5,886 bases of DNA from Phycisphaeraceae bacterium (GTDB taxonomy: Bacteria; Planctomycetota; Phycisphaerae; Phycisphaerales; Phycisphaeraceae), in assembly GCA_007119405.1 (NCBI GenBank), contig SKPT01000574.1:1-5886 (forward strand), written 5' to 3'. The notes under the pieces are model-generated. The model saw nothing but the letters and a program-made list of their open reading frames with translations. It made no database searches and had not been told where the DNA came from. Positions within the stretch are counted from its first letter, which is position 1. The number at the start of each line of letters is the position of its first letter. The translations under genes and the position numbers were made by a program. Positions 1 through 4,811 of this stretch are shown here, in pieces.

Positions 1-342
1 CCCTGCCGCCGCCCGCGCCAGACCAGCCGCGATGCCCGCGGAGCCTGACGTCTCGCGCCCGGTCTCCGGCTCATCGAGGAAGCAATCCCACAGGCCATCC
101 TCGCGCTGGTGCGTGCATACCCATTGGGCGACGCGGGCGGCCTCAACCTCGTCCGCCCCCGCCACCAACCCCGCCGCCGCCGCCCGCGCTAGGGCCGTCG
201 CGATGCCCGCCGAGCCTGACGTCTCCCGACCGGTCTCAGGCTCGCCCAGAAAGCAGTCCCACAGCCCGTCCTCGCCCTGGTGCTCGCGCACCCACCGCCC
301 GACGCGGGCCACCTCCTCAACATGCTCAGCCGGGCGCTGGTC
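1..342 (-). repeat. 171-bp in-frame tandem duplication inside the glycoside hydrolase gene
   Basis: Positions 1 to about 150 align without gaps to 172 to about 320, a period of 171 bp or 57 codons. In protein, residues 374-418 and 431-475 match at 36 of 45 positions, including identical EDGLWDCFL and EPETGRETSGSAGIA. The two copies differ by many synonymous changes, so the duplication is not brand new or is being diversified. The second copy runs into the window edge, so there could be further copies. In an alpha/alpha barrel, one helical hairpin is roughly this long, so the unit could add one hairpin. Confidence 0.9.
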
Positions 343-1425
343 CGGCTCCAGCGTCTCGAGCACCCGCACGTGGCCGAGCATGTACCACGCCACGCCGCGG
401 GCCCAGTTGCGGTAGGCGCGCGTGCCGTCGTCGCCGTGGCGCAGCCAGATGGCCCCCTCGTGAGCGAGGCGCCGCCGCCGGTGGGTCAACTGCGCCAGCG
501 CGACCCGGCGCAGCTCCGCGTCGTTGCGCTCGCGGGCGATCAGCGCCAGCGGCCAGGCAACGGTGTACGCCCCCTCGCAGGTGATGGTCGACCCGCCGTA
601 GATCGCATCGTCCTCACGGCGCAGCCGCTGCAGGTGGTCCAGGCCCTTGTCGATGGCCGGGTGTCCCGGCCAGGCCCGGGCCAGGCCGGCGAACATCAGC
701 CCCTGCTCGATGCCGTGGAGGTGGTCGTCCGCCGGGCGCGAGAACATGTCCTCGTAGACGACCCGGGCGCTCTCCTTCTCGGAAAAAAAGAGCCCGAGGT
801 GGGTGTGCAGCGCCTGGCGCATCGCCTCGCGACGCGGGTCATCCAGCTCGGCGAAGTCCGCCAGGGCGTCAAGGACGCAGCCCTCGATCCAGCCAAACGG
901 CTGAACGCTCGCCAGCGAGGCCAGCCGGTCGAGCATCTCACCGACCCGGTCGACCCCGCCCGCGCCGGGCCACATCAGGTGCGGCATGAGCAGCTCGTGC
1001 CCGGGGCCCCGCCGGGTCTGCTCCGTCAGCAGCCACAACGGCTCGCCGGCCTCCGCGAGCGTGAGGGTCACACCCTCGCGCAGCACCTCGCTCACCGCCG
1101 TCGCGGGCAGCTCCAGCTCGAAGGGCTGGAGCGGGTAGGCGTAACGCATGTCGATGCGCCCGAGGCGCCGCTGCGACCGGGCCAGCGCCACCTCCACCCG
1201 CACCGGGCGACGCTCGTCCAGGGCGACGCTCACACGCAGGCGCGCCGGCCGGTCGGTCGGGCGCCCGGCCTGGCTCCACCACTGCACCTGGGCCGGCGAC
1301 GGCCCGGGCGGGCAGACGGCGAACGCCCGCCAGCCGAACGGCACCCGGCGGTCGGACGGCGGGCTCATCGGCGGAGCGACGACAATGTCGGCGACCGCGT
1401 GCTGATCGGGGGAGGTGCCGGTCAC
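1..1425 (-). CDS. GH88/GH105-like unsaturated glycoside hydrolase, partial at its C-terminus
   Basis: The minus-strand frame is open from 1425 to the window edge, giving 475 visible residues and no stop. Residues ~136-475 are helix-rich and resemble the (alpha/alpha)6-barrel hydrolases of GH88/GH105. These remove unsaturated uronyl residues from oligosaccharides left by polysaccharide lyases. Supporting motifs are HGIEQG (237-242), NWARGVAW (340-347, compare the usual WARGNGW) and DGLWDCFL...ETSGSAG (386-407), as in the family's DGLW...LD.P...ETS signature. Residues ~20-135 look beta-rich and may be an accessory domain. No signal peptide is visible, so it is probably cytoplasmic. The segment from 386 recurs 57 residues later (443-475). 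The GTG at 1425 is the first plausible start after an in-frame stop near 1450. ATG at 1368 is the alternative, and neither has a Shine-Dalgarno. Substrate is unknown, and the family call is from motif memory. Confidence 0.72.
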   Translation of the reverse strand, partial: MTGTSPDQHAVADIVVAPPMSPPSDRRVPFGWRAFAVCPPGPSPAQVQWWSQAGRPTDRPARLRVSVALDERRPVRVEVALARSQRRLGRIDMRYAYPLQPFELELPATAVSEVLREGVTLTLAEAGEPLWLLTEQTRRGPGHELLMPHLMWPGAGGVDRVGEMLDRLASLASVQPFGWIEGCVLDALADFAELDDPRREAMRQALHTHLGLFFSEKESARVVYEDMFSRPADDHLHGIEQGLMFAGLARAWPGHPAIDKGLDHLQRLRREDDAIYGGSTITCEGAYTVAWPLALIARERNDAELRRVALAQLTHRRRRLAHEGAIWLRHGDDGTRAYRNWARGVAWYMLGHVRVLETLEPDQRPAEHVEEVARVGRWVREHQGEDGLWDCFLGEPETGRETSGSAGIATALARAAAAGLVAGADEVEAARVAQWVCTHQREDGLWDCFLDEPETGRETSGSAGIAAGLARAAAG

Positions 1426-1432
1426 AACGGGG

Positions 1433-1438
1433 AGGATA
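1433..1438 (-). promoter_or_regulatory. Candidate -10 element for the glycoside hydrolase gene (leaderless type)
   Basis: On the minus strand the hexamer TATCCT, preceded by GC, lies seven bases before the GTG start at 1425. There is no Shine-Dalgarno between them. This spacing would put transcription initiation at or next to the start codon. The same GCTATCnT context precedes lpxI. No convincing -35 hexamer is visible. The motif is seen directly, but its function is inferred. Confidence 0.4.
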
Positions 1439-1527
1439 GCCCGAATGATTCACCACGGAGGCACCGAGACACAGACAGATCACCCAGGAACAGGACGTTC
1501 CAGAGCTTGCGCAGCCGGCCCGCTGTG

Positions 1528-1547
1528 CGCCGACGGCGTCGTCGGCG
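1528..1547. repeat. Perfect short hairpin inside the repeat block
   Basis: CGCCGACG (1528-1535) and CGTCGGCG (1540-1547) form a perfect 8-bp stem around a GCGT loop. It lies between the left-end array and the inward-facing array at 1577-1603. No T-tract follows on either strand, so a classical terminator is not supported. Confidence 0.6.
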
Positions 1548-1576
1548 GCGCTAAACGCCTGCCAACAAAAATCTTA

Positions 1577-1603
1577 CCTCTGTGCCCTCTGTGCCTCTGT
1601 GGT
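1577..1603 (-). repeat. Copy 1 of a 27-bp CACAGAG-type repeat
   Basis: This segment matches 1802-1828 at 25 of 27 positions in the same orientation. The 17-mer CTCTGTGCCTCTGTGGT (plus strand) is identical in both, at 1587-1603 and 1812-1828. A more degenerate copy lies in the opposite orientation at 1452-1475. Translations of this sequence give the HRGTEGTE-type strings that often turn up as spurious proteins. Confidence 0.85.
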
Positions 1604-1612
1604 GACACGCGC

Positions 1613-1650
1613 GCCACGAAGACGCGAAGGGCACGAAGAGGGCACGAAGG
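1613..1650 (+). repeat. GAAG/GCACGAAG purine-rich array
   Basis: Several imperfect iterations of CACGAAG and CGCGAAG occur in a row. A related array in the opposite orientation lies at about 4761-4800 in the second repeat block, and another at 4523-4538, so this is a family shared between the two intergenic regions. No coding function is apparent. Confidence 0.7.
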
Positions 1651-1658
1651 AAGGCGGC

Positions 1659-1758
1659 AAGGCAGCTGAGGAAGCCAGGAAGCCAGGAAAAGCCGGAGGG
1701 CGCCCCGCCCTGATCGCACTCTTTTCCTGCCTTCCTGCCTTCCTTATCCTCTGCCTGC
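1659..1758. repeat. Long imperfect hairpin in the repeat block
   Basis: Positions 1667-1692 pair with 1721-1746: 23 of 26 positions are complementary. Each arm is itself a tandem repeat, with GAAGCCAG twice on the left and the matching pyrimidine-rich CCTTCCTG units on the right. Weaker complementarity continues outward to about 1659 and 1758. The 28-base loop is GC-rich. On either strand RNA from here would fold strongly, but no U-tract follows to make it a standard terminator. Confidence 0.8.
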
Positions 1759-1763
1759 CTTGA

Positions 1764-1792
1764 TCCGTGTGCATCGGTGTGCATCTGTGGTT
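1764..1792 (-). repeat. Tandem GTGTGCATC pair ('MHTDAHG'-type repeat)
   Basis: The 9-mer GTGTGCATC occurs at 1767-1775 and 1777-1785, a 10-base period, and is followed directly by CTGTGGTT. On the minus strand the spurious translation reads QMHTDAHG. It sits between the internal hairpin and the 1802-1828 array. Confidence 0.75.
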
Positions 1793-1801
1793 CCTTCTTC
1801 T

Positions 1802-1828
1802 TCTCTGTGCTCTCTGTGCCTCTGTGGT
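1802..1828 (-). repeat. Copy 2 of a 27-bp CACAGAG-type repeat
   Basis: This is the second copy of the repeat at 1577-1603, with 25 of 27 positions identical. It lies just inside the right end of the block. Together with the degenerate opposite-oriented copy at 1452-1475 it gives the block its inverted-end symmetry. Confidence 0.85.
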
Positions 1829-1933
1829 TATTCTGAATGATTCGGGATAGGTGCATGCGGGTGACGCCGGAAATCCGCCCTTCGCCCCCGCCACCGGCGG
1901 ACTCGCTCAGGACGGGCGTTGACGGGGCCCCGC

Positions 1934-1939
1934 TATCAT
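1934..1939 (+). promoter_or_regulatory. Candidate -10 element for lpxI (leaderless type)
   Basis: TATCAT, preceded by GC, ends eight bases before the ATG at 1948. There is no Shine-Dalgarno upstream of that ATG, so the transcript may begin at or near the start codon. A TTGACG at 1919-1924 looks like a -35 hexamer but lies only nine bases away, too close for a standard sigma-70 promoter. The motif is seen, its function is inferred. Confidence 0.45.
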
Positions 1940-1947
1940 ACCCGGCT

Positions 1948-2781
1948 ATGCCCGAGCCGATTGGACTGATCGCCGGCCACGGCCAGTTGCCGCTGCTCCA
2001 GGCCCGGGGGATCCACAAGGCCGGCCACCCGGTCGCGTGCGTCGGCCTCGCGGACCAGTACGACGCCGCACTCCCGCCGATGTGCGACCGCTTCGCCGAG
2101 GCGGGCATCATCCGCATCGGCCGCTGGATCCGACTCCTGCGCCGCTGGGGCGTCACACAGGCCGTCATGATCGGCACCGTACGCAAGGCACGCATGTACG
2201 AGCCCATGCGACTGGTCCGGCAGATGCCCGACTGGCGCGCCGCCAGGCTCTGGTACCGTGTGCTCCGCCACGACAAGCGCAGCCAGGCGCTCCTCGCCGC
2301 CGTCGCCGACGAACTTGGACGTTGGGGGATCGAGCTGATCGACACCACCCGATACATCCCGGACCACCTCGCCGAGCCCGGCGTGCTCACACGCCGCAAG
2401 CCCAACAGCAGCCAGTGGCGCGACATCGCCTTCGCCTGGCCGATCCTCATGGCCATGAACGAGCTGGACATCGGACAGGCCATCGCCGTCAAGGAACGCG
2501 ACGTCATCGCCGTCGAGGCCATCGAGGGCACCGACGCCATGATCGCCCGCGCCGGCGAACTGTGCCCCAGCGGCGGATGGGTCCTGGTCAAGGGCGCGCC
2601 GCGCGACAAGGACCTCCGATTCGACGTGCCCACCGTCGGCGTCAGGACGATCGAGCATCTCAAGCACGCCGGCGGCACCTGCCTCGTCCTCGCCGCCGGA
2701 CGCGTCATCCTCGCCGACCGGCCCAAGGTGATCCAGGCCGCCGACGCCGCCGGCATCGCGATCGTCGGCCAGCAGTTGTAA
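1948..2781 (+). CDS. lpxI: LpxI, UDP-2,3-diacylglucosamine pyrophosphatase (lipid A synthesis)
   Basis: The 277-residue product matches the LpxI (DUF1009) family in length and motifs. The N-terminal domain starts GLIAGHGQLP (6-15), the family's GxIAGxGxLP signature, followed by VMIGTVRKAR (73-82). The C-terminal domain holds VEAIEGTDAMIARAG (189-203), then VLVKGAPRDKDLRFDVPTVG (212-231), with D220, D222 and D226 in the region of the catalytic aspartate. LpxI hydrolyses UDP-2,3-diacylglucosamine to lipid X and UMP at the cytoplasmic side of the inner membrane. It replaces LpxH in many bacteria. The ATG at 1948 fits the family N-terminus; the frame is open upstream to 1837, but that extra 37 residues is proline-rich and unlike the family. 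No other lpx gene is in view, so it stands alone between two divergent or convergent neighbours. Confidence 0.93.
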   Translation: MPEPIGLIAGHGQLPLLQARGIHKAGHPVACVGLADQYDAALPPMCDRFAEAGIIRIGRWIRLLRRWGVTQAVMIGTVRKARMYEPMRLVRQMPDWRAARLWYRVLRHDKRSQALLAAVADELGRWGIELIDTTRYIPDHLAEPGVLTRRKPNSSQWRDIAFAWPILMAMNELDIGQAIAVKERDVIAVEAIEGTDAMIARAGELCPSGGWVLVKGAPRDKDLRFDVPTVGVRTIEHLKHAGGTCLVLAAGRVILADRPKVIQAADAAGIAIVGQQL

Positions 2782-2802
2782 AAGCCACAGCGCCGGCGGA
2801 CA

Positions 2803-2832
2803 CCACGCGCCCACGTGTGTTGCATCGCGTGG
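2803..2832. other. Inverted repeat just downstream of lpxI
   Basis: CCACGCG (2803-2809) and CGCGTGG (2826-2832) form a 7-bp stem with a 16-base loop, 21 bases after the lpxI stop. It could help end the lpxI transcript, but no T-run follows, so a rho-independent terminator is only a weak possibility. Confidence 0.3.
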
Positions 2833-2879
2833 CGGTCGTGGCGGAGGCAATGCGGATCCAGATGAAGCCTCGGGGGTGG

Positions 2880-2916
2880 GGTGCCACGGCTTGACCCGCA
2901 GGGCAAGCCGTGCATG
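2880..2916. repeat. Dispersed hairpin repeat, copy 1 (between convergent genes)
   Basis: This 37-base unit starts GGTGCCACGGCTTG. It is 33/37 identical to 4605-4641. CACGGCTTG (2885-2893) pairs perfectly with CAAGCCGTG (2904-2912), and inside the loop CCC (2895-2897) can pair with GGG (2901-2903) around a GCA turn with one bulged A. It lies between the ends of lpxI and the thioredoxin-fold gene, where a strong symmetric hairpin could serve both transcripts, although no T-tract is present. A further shared stretch (CAATGC...GGATCCAG) precedes both copies, at 2848-2861 and 4560-4577. Confidence 0.8.
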
Positions 2917-2949
2917 CATGGCCCATCGCACCCGCACAAGGGATATTCC

Positions 2950-3798
2950 TTACAAGCCCTCGGGCAGCGTGCCGTGCTCGGCGTGGTGGTCGATGATCTG
3001 CTGCATGTCGTTGAGCACGGCGCGCGGACCGACGTATTGGCCGTCGCGGTAGCTGCCGGAAACGACCTGCCCATCGCCGTCCAGGAGCACGAGGTTGGGG
3101 ATGCCCCGGCCGCCGTAGTCGCGCACCACGCCGCTGGCGTTGATCCGGTTGTACGGGATCGCCAGCCAGGGCATCTCGACATTCTGGAGGTAGCGCAGCG
3201 CGTCGGCGTTGGAGCGGTCGCGGCTGACGAGCACGACCTCGAACAGATCGGAGTCGCGATGCTCCTCGTAGAAGGCCTTCAGATGCGGGTTGAAGCGCTG
3301 GCAGGGCCCGCACCACGACGCCGAGAAGTAGAGCATCACGAAAGGCTGCGTCTGAAGCGTGTCGGTCGGCACGGCCTGGCGGCTGGCGTTGATCAGGTTC
3401 GGACCGATCGCCTCGACCATCGCACCGTGCCAGTCGCCGCCGATCTCCAGACCGTGGGCCACCTCCACGGCGGCGGGCAGCTCGGCGAGCTGCTGCTCAA
3501 GCCGGGCTTGCAGCCCTTCAACAACGTCGCCCTGCCCGTCACGCTCGTAGCGGGTGATGAGGCTGGCGTAACGCCCGCGCAGCTCCTCGTTCGCCTGCTC
3601 CAGAGCTTGGCGATACGCCTCGCGAGCCTGCTCGACCGCCGCGGCGTGCTCCTGGTCGGCCCGGTCCAGGTGCGACTGCTCCGCCTGGCGCAGTTGGACG
3701 CCGCCGTAGACGGCGGGCACCAGCAGCACCACGCTCAGCAAAGCGACACTGCGAAGGCTCGGCAGCCGACGCGTCCGGCGGGTGGGGGTCGGGCTCAT
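2950..3798 (-). CDS. Membrane-anchored thioredoxin-fold protein (tryparedoxin/nucleoredoxin-like)
   Basis: The 282-residue product has an Arg-rich N-terminus, one hydrophobic helix (~15-33), a charged, probably coiled-coil linker rich in Glu, Gln and Ala (~36-110), and a C-terminal thioredoxin fold (~135-275). The active site is WCGPC (162-166), with C163 and C166 as the redox pair, and the cis-proline is in RGIPNLVLLD (P234). FSASWCGPCQRFNPHL and YGGRGIPNLVLLD resemble the Thioredoxin_8 (tryparedoxin/nucleoredoxin) type. Positive residues before the helix suggest the thioredoxin domain faces the periplasm, where it would reduce or exchange disulfides. Its partner is unknown, and no DsbD or CcdA gene is in view. 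The ATG at 3798 is chosen because GGGAGG sits seven bases upstream and a promoter lies just beyond. An in-frame ATG at 3972 would make the promoter coding. Confidence 0.85.
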   Translation of the reverse strand: MSPTPTRRTRRLPSLRSVALLSVVLLVPAVYGGVQLRQAEQSHLDRADQEHAAAVEQAREAYRQALEQANEELRGRYASLITRYERDGQGDVVEGLQARLEQQLAELPAAVEVAHGLEIGGDWHGAMVEAIGPNLINASRQAVPTDTLQTQPFVMLYFSASWCGPCQRFNPHLKAFYEEHRDSDLFEVVLVSRDRSNADALRYLQNVEMPWLAIPYNRINASGVVRDYGGRGIPNLVLLDGDGQVVSGSYRDGQYVGPRAVLNDMQQIIDHHAEHGTLPEGL

Positions 3799-3805
3799 GT
3801 TGTGG

Positions 3806-3811
3806 CCTCCC
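3806..3811 (-). promoter_or_regulatory. Ribosome binding site of the thioredoxin-fold gene
   Basis: On the minus strand GGGAGG is followed by seven bases and the ATG at 3798. This near-ideal Shine-Dalgarno decides the start in favour of 3798 over upstream ATGs in the same frame. Confidence 0.75.
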
Positions 3812-3844
3812 GGTTTGAGGATTGAAGGTCGAAGTGTGCTCGCC

Positions 3845-3872
3845 ATTGTAAAGTTCAACCCACGCTTGGCAA
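3845..3872 (-). promoter_or_regulatory. Sigma-70-type promoter of the thioredoxin-fold gene
   Basis: On the minus strand TTGCCA (3872-3867, 5/6 to TTGACA) and TACAAT (3850-3845, 5/6 to TATAAT) are separated by 16 bases. Transcription would start around 3838, leaving a leader of about 40 bases that includes the GGGAGG site. This is the clearest canonical promoter in the window and differs from the GCTAnCnT type at the other genes. Confidence 0.65.
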
Positions 3873-3916
3873 GGAAAATCTCGCAGCCGCGCCCCAAAAC
3901 CCCCGCTCCACGCCGC

Positions 3917-3968
3917 GCCGGAGGTCCGCGGCCCTTTGGCCGCCGGCATCGTTGCCCGAGCCTCCGGC
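3917..3968. other. Nested inverted repeats in the divergent promoter region
   Basis: GCCGGAGG (3917-3924) is the exact reverse complement of CCTCCGGC (3961-3968). Between them lies a second perfect dyad, GCGGCC (3928-3933) and GGCCGC (3938-3943), with a CTTT loop. The dyads lie between the outward-facing promoters of the thioredoxin-fold and deacylase genes. They could be an operator or just GC-rich symmetry, and there is no direct evidence for either. Confidence 0.35.
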
Positions 3969-3974
3969 CCATCG

Positions 3975-4003
3975 TGGACCGCGAGCCGTCGCCGCGCTAG
4001 CCT
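3975..4003 (+). promoter_or_regulatory. Weak candidate promoter of the YbaK/ProX-type gene
   Basis: TGGACC (3975-3980, 4/6 to TTGACA) and TAGCCT (3998-4003) are separated by 17 bases. The -10 lies in GCTAGCCTCACG (3996-4007), resembling the GCTATCnT contexts before lpxI and the hydrolase gene. The leader would be about 28 bases and would contain the GAAAGG ribosome binding site. Confidence 0.35.
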
Positions 4004-4024
4004 CACGTGGGCTGGCGCGTCGAC

Positions 4025-4030
4025 GAAAGG
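4025..4030 (+). promoter_or_regulatory. Ribosome binding site of the YbaK/ProX-type gene
   Basis: GAAAGG lies eight bases before the ATG at 4039. It supports this start over an upstream in-frame ATG at 3952, whose extra residues are Arg/Pro-rich and unlike the family. Confidence 0.55.
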
Positions 4031-4038
4031 CTGGTGCC

Positions 4039-4509
4039 ATGGTGCCACCGACGAACCGCCTGCTGCCATACCTCGACCGGCACGACATCGAGTATGAGCT
4101 GATCCACCATCGGCTGGACTACAGCGCCCAGCGCACGGCCGCGGACACGCACACGCCCGGCCGGGCGTTCGCCAAGGTCGTCCTTCTCGAAGCCCAGGGC
4201 CAGCCCGTGATGGCGGTGGTGCCGGCCCCGGAAAAGATCGACCTCGACAAGGCGAGCAAGGCCTTGGGAACGAACGTGAGGCTCGCCGACGAGCCGACGC
4301 TCGCACGCCTCTTTCCCGATGCCGAGGTCGGCGCCGAGCCGCCGTTCGGCAACCTCTACGAACTCCCGGTGCTCGTCAGCCCCCACCTGGTCGACGATGA
4401 CTCCATCACCTTCAACGCCGGCTCCCACGAGCAGGCGGTGCGCATGCGCTGGCAGGACTACGAAAAAATGGTCCAGCCGCAGATCGTGGACCTGACCCGC
4501 GACCCGTGA
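4039..4509 (+). CDS. YbaK/ProX-type aminoacyl-tRNA deacylase
   Basis: The 156-residue product is a complete single-domain member of the YbaK/EbsC/ProX family (INS-like), which hydrolyses mischarged aminoacyl-tRNAs in trans to keep translation accurate. Family landmarks include HRLDYSAQRTAAD (24-36), GRAFAKVVLL (41-50) with the conserved lysine K46 near the active site, GAEPPFGNLYELPVLV (98-113), corresponding to the family's GxxPPFG motif, and FNAGSHEQAVRM (125-136) with H130. The family as a whole supports the deacylase activity, but the substrate (Cys-, Ala- or another tRNA) cannot be told from sequence alone. The protein is cytosolic, with no signal or membrane segment. It starts at an ATG with GAAAGG upstream, is transcribed away from the thioredoxin-fold gene, and ends five bases before the second repeat block. 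Confidence 0.9.
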   Translation: MVPPTNRLLPYLDRHDIEYELIHHRLDYSAQRTAADTHTPGRAFAKVVLLEAQGQPVMAVVPAPEKIDLDKASKALGTNVRLADEPTLARLFPDAEVGAEPPFGNLYELPVLVSPHLVDDDSITFNAGSHEQAVRMRWQDYEKMVQPQIVDLTRDP

Positions 4510-4604
4510 TCTCTGGAATGAACCGCGAAGCGGCGAAGCAAACGAACGACGCGCAGCGGCAATGCCGTGGGATCCAGCTTCGATCTGAATCAACTTCGCG
4601 CCAC

Positions 4605-4688
4605 GGTGCCACGGCTTGTCCCGAAGGGCAAGCCGCGCGTGTCTCGACGATCACCCGGCTTGTCGCTTCGCGGTCAAGCCGTGGCACC
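4605..4688. repeat. Paired hairpin repeats with a 14-bp outer inverted repeat
   Basis: GGTGCCACGGCTTG (4605-4618) is the exact reverse complement of CAAGCCGTGGCACC (4675-4688). Each arm can instead fold locally: CGGCTTG (4612-4618) with CAAGCCG (4629-4635), and CGGCTTG (4656-4662) with CAAGCCG (4675-4681). The first 37 bases match the repeat at 2880-2916 at 33 positions. Two alternative folds, one long stem or two short hairpins, are thus possible. Confidence 0.85.
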
Positions 4689-4714
4689 CTGAATACGTCC
4701 AACCCGGATAAAGC

Positions 4715-4731
4715 CAACCTTTCAAAGGTTG
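4715..4731. repeat. Perfect 8-bp palindrome in the repeat block
   Basis: CAACCTTT and AAAGGTTG flank a single C, making a near-perfect palindrome of 17 bases. It is much more AT-rich than its surroundings. A DNA-binding site is possible, but it sits within dispersed repeat material, which is the simpler explanation. Confidence 0.6.
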
Positions 4732-4811
4732 ATAGCCCTGCCCCGTTGCCGCGGCTGTCCCGCTTCGCGCTCTTCGCCTTCTTCGCCCCTTCGCGGTCAT
4801 TGGAAACCCTC

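Larger units (their letters stand above)
1441..1845. repeat. Composite dispersed-repeat block with inverted ends
   Basis: This block fills most of the 522-bp gap between the divergent hydrolase and lpxI genes. The left end reads CCGAATGATTC and the right end, on the other strand, CCGAATCATTC. Just inside each end is a degenerate purine-rich array of the form ACCACrGAGGCACmGAG, in opposite orientations. Inside are another copy of that array (1577-1603), a GAAG/GCACGAAG array (1613-1650), a long hairpin (1659-1758), and a tandem GTGTGCATC pair (1764-1792). Open frames crossing it are low-complexity and are not credible genes. There is no transposase. It resembles the short non-coding repeat families scattered in some environmental bacterial genomes, but its mobility is unknown. 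Confidence 0.8.
4515..4803. repeat. Second composite repeat block with inverted ends
   Basis: The block fills almost all of the 302-base gap between the deacylase stop (4509) and the next start (4812). The left end, AATGAACCGCGAAGCGGCGAAG (from 4517), recurs in opposite orientation at the right end (4801-4781), with one base gap and one mismatch. Inside are the CACGGCTTG hairpin repeats (4605-4688), a perfect CAACCTTT/AAAGGTTG hairpin (4715-4731), and a CGAAG-type array (about 4761-4800) related to 1613-1650. I see no credible gene here: the frames crossing it are spurious translations of repeats. The plan, inverted purine arrays outside and hairpins inside, mirrors the 1441-1845 block. Confidence 0.78.

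Noticed and set aside
280..1554. Plus-strand open frame of 424 codons
   Set aside because: It lies opposite the hydrolase frame, its product is low-complexity and Arg/Pro/Val-rich, and its end runs into repeat sequence. The minus-strand frame has recognisable family motifs.
1441..1845. CRISPR array
   Set aside because: The repeat copies are degenerate, occur in both orientations and are irregularly spaced. There are no unique spacers of constant length and no cas genes.
1574..1894. Small minus-strand frame containing HRGTE- or MHTD-like strings
   Set aside because: It is a translation of dispersed non-coding repeats and not a metal-binding peptide or a gene.
1919..1939. TTGACG plus TATCAT as a full sigma-70 promoter for lpxI
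   Set aside because: The hexamers are separated by only nine bases, far short of the usual 16-18. Only the -10-like element is kept as a candidate.
2885..2912. Rho-independent terminator between the convergent genes
   Set aside because: The stem is strong, but no T-tract follows on either strand and the sequence recurs elsewhere as a dispersed repeat. It is reported as a repeat with possible termination activity only.
1551..3182. Minus-strand open frame of 543 codons
   Set aside because: It runs antisense through lpxI, overlaps the thioredoxin-fold gene in another frame and crosses the repeat block. Its product shows spurious repeat strings and no domain.
3799..3972. Longer form of the thioredoxin-fold protein starting at 3972
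   Set aside because: The extra 58 residues are Arg/Gly-rich, would be encoded across a good promoter, and would bury the signal-anchor helix. GGGAGG favours the start at 3798.
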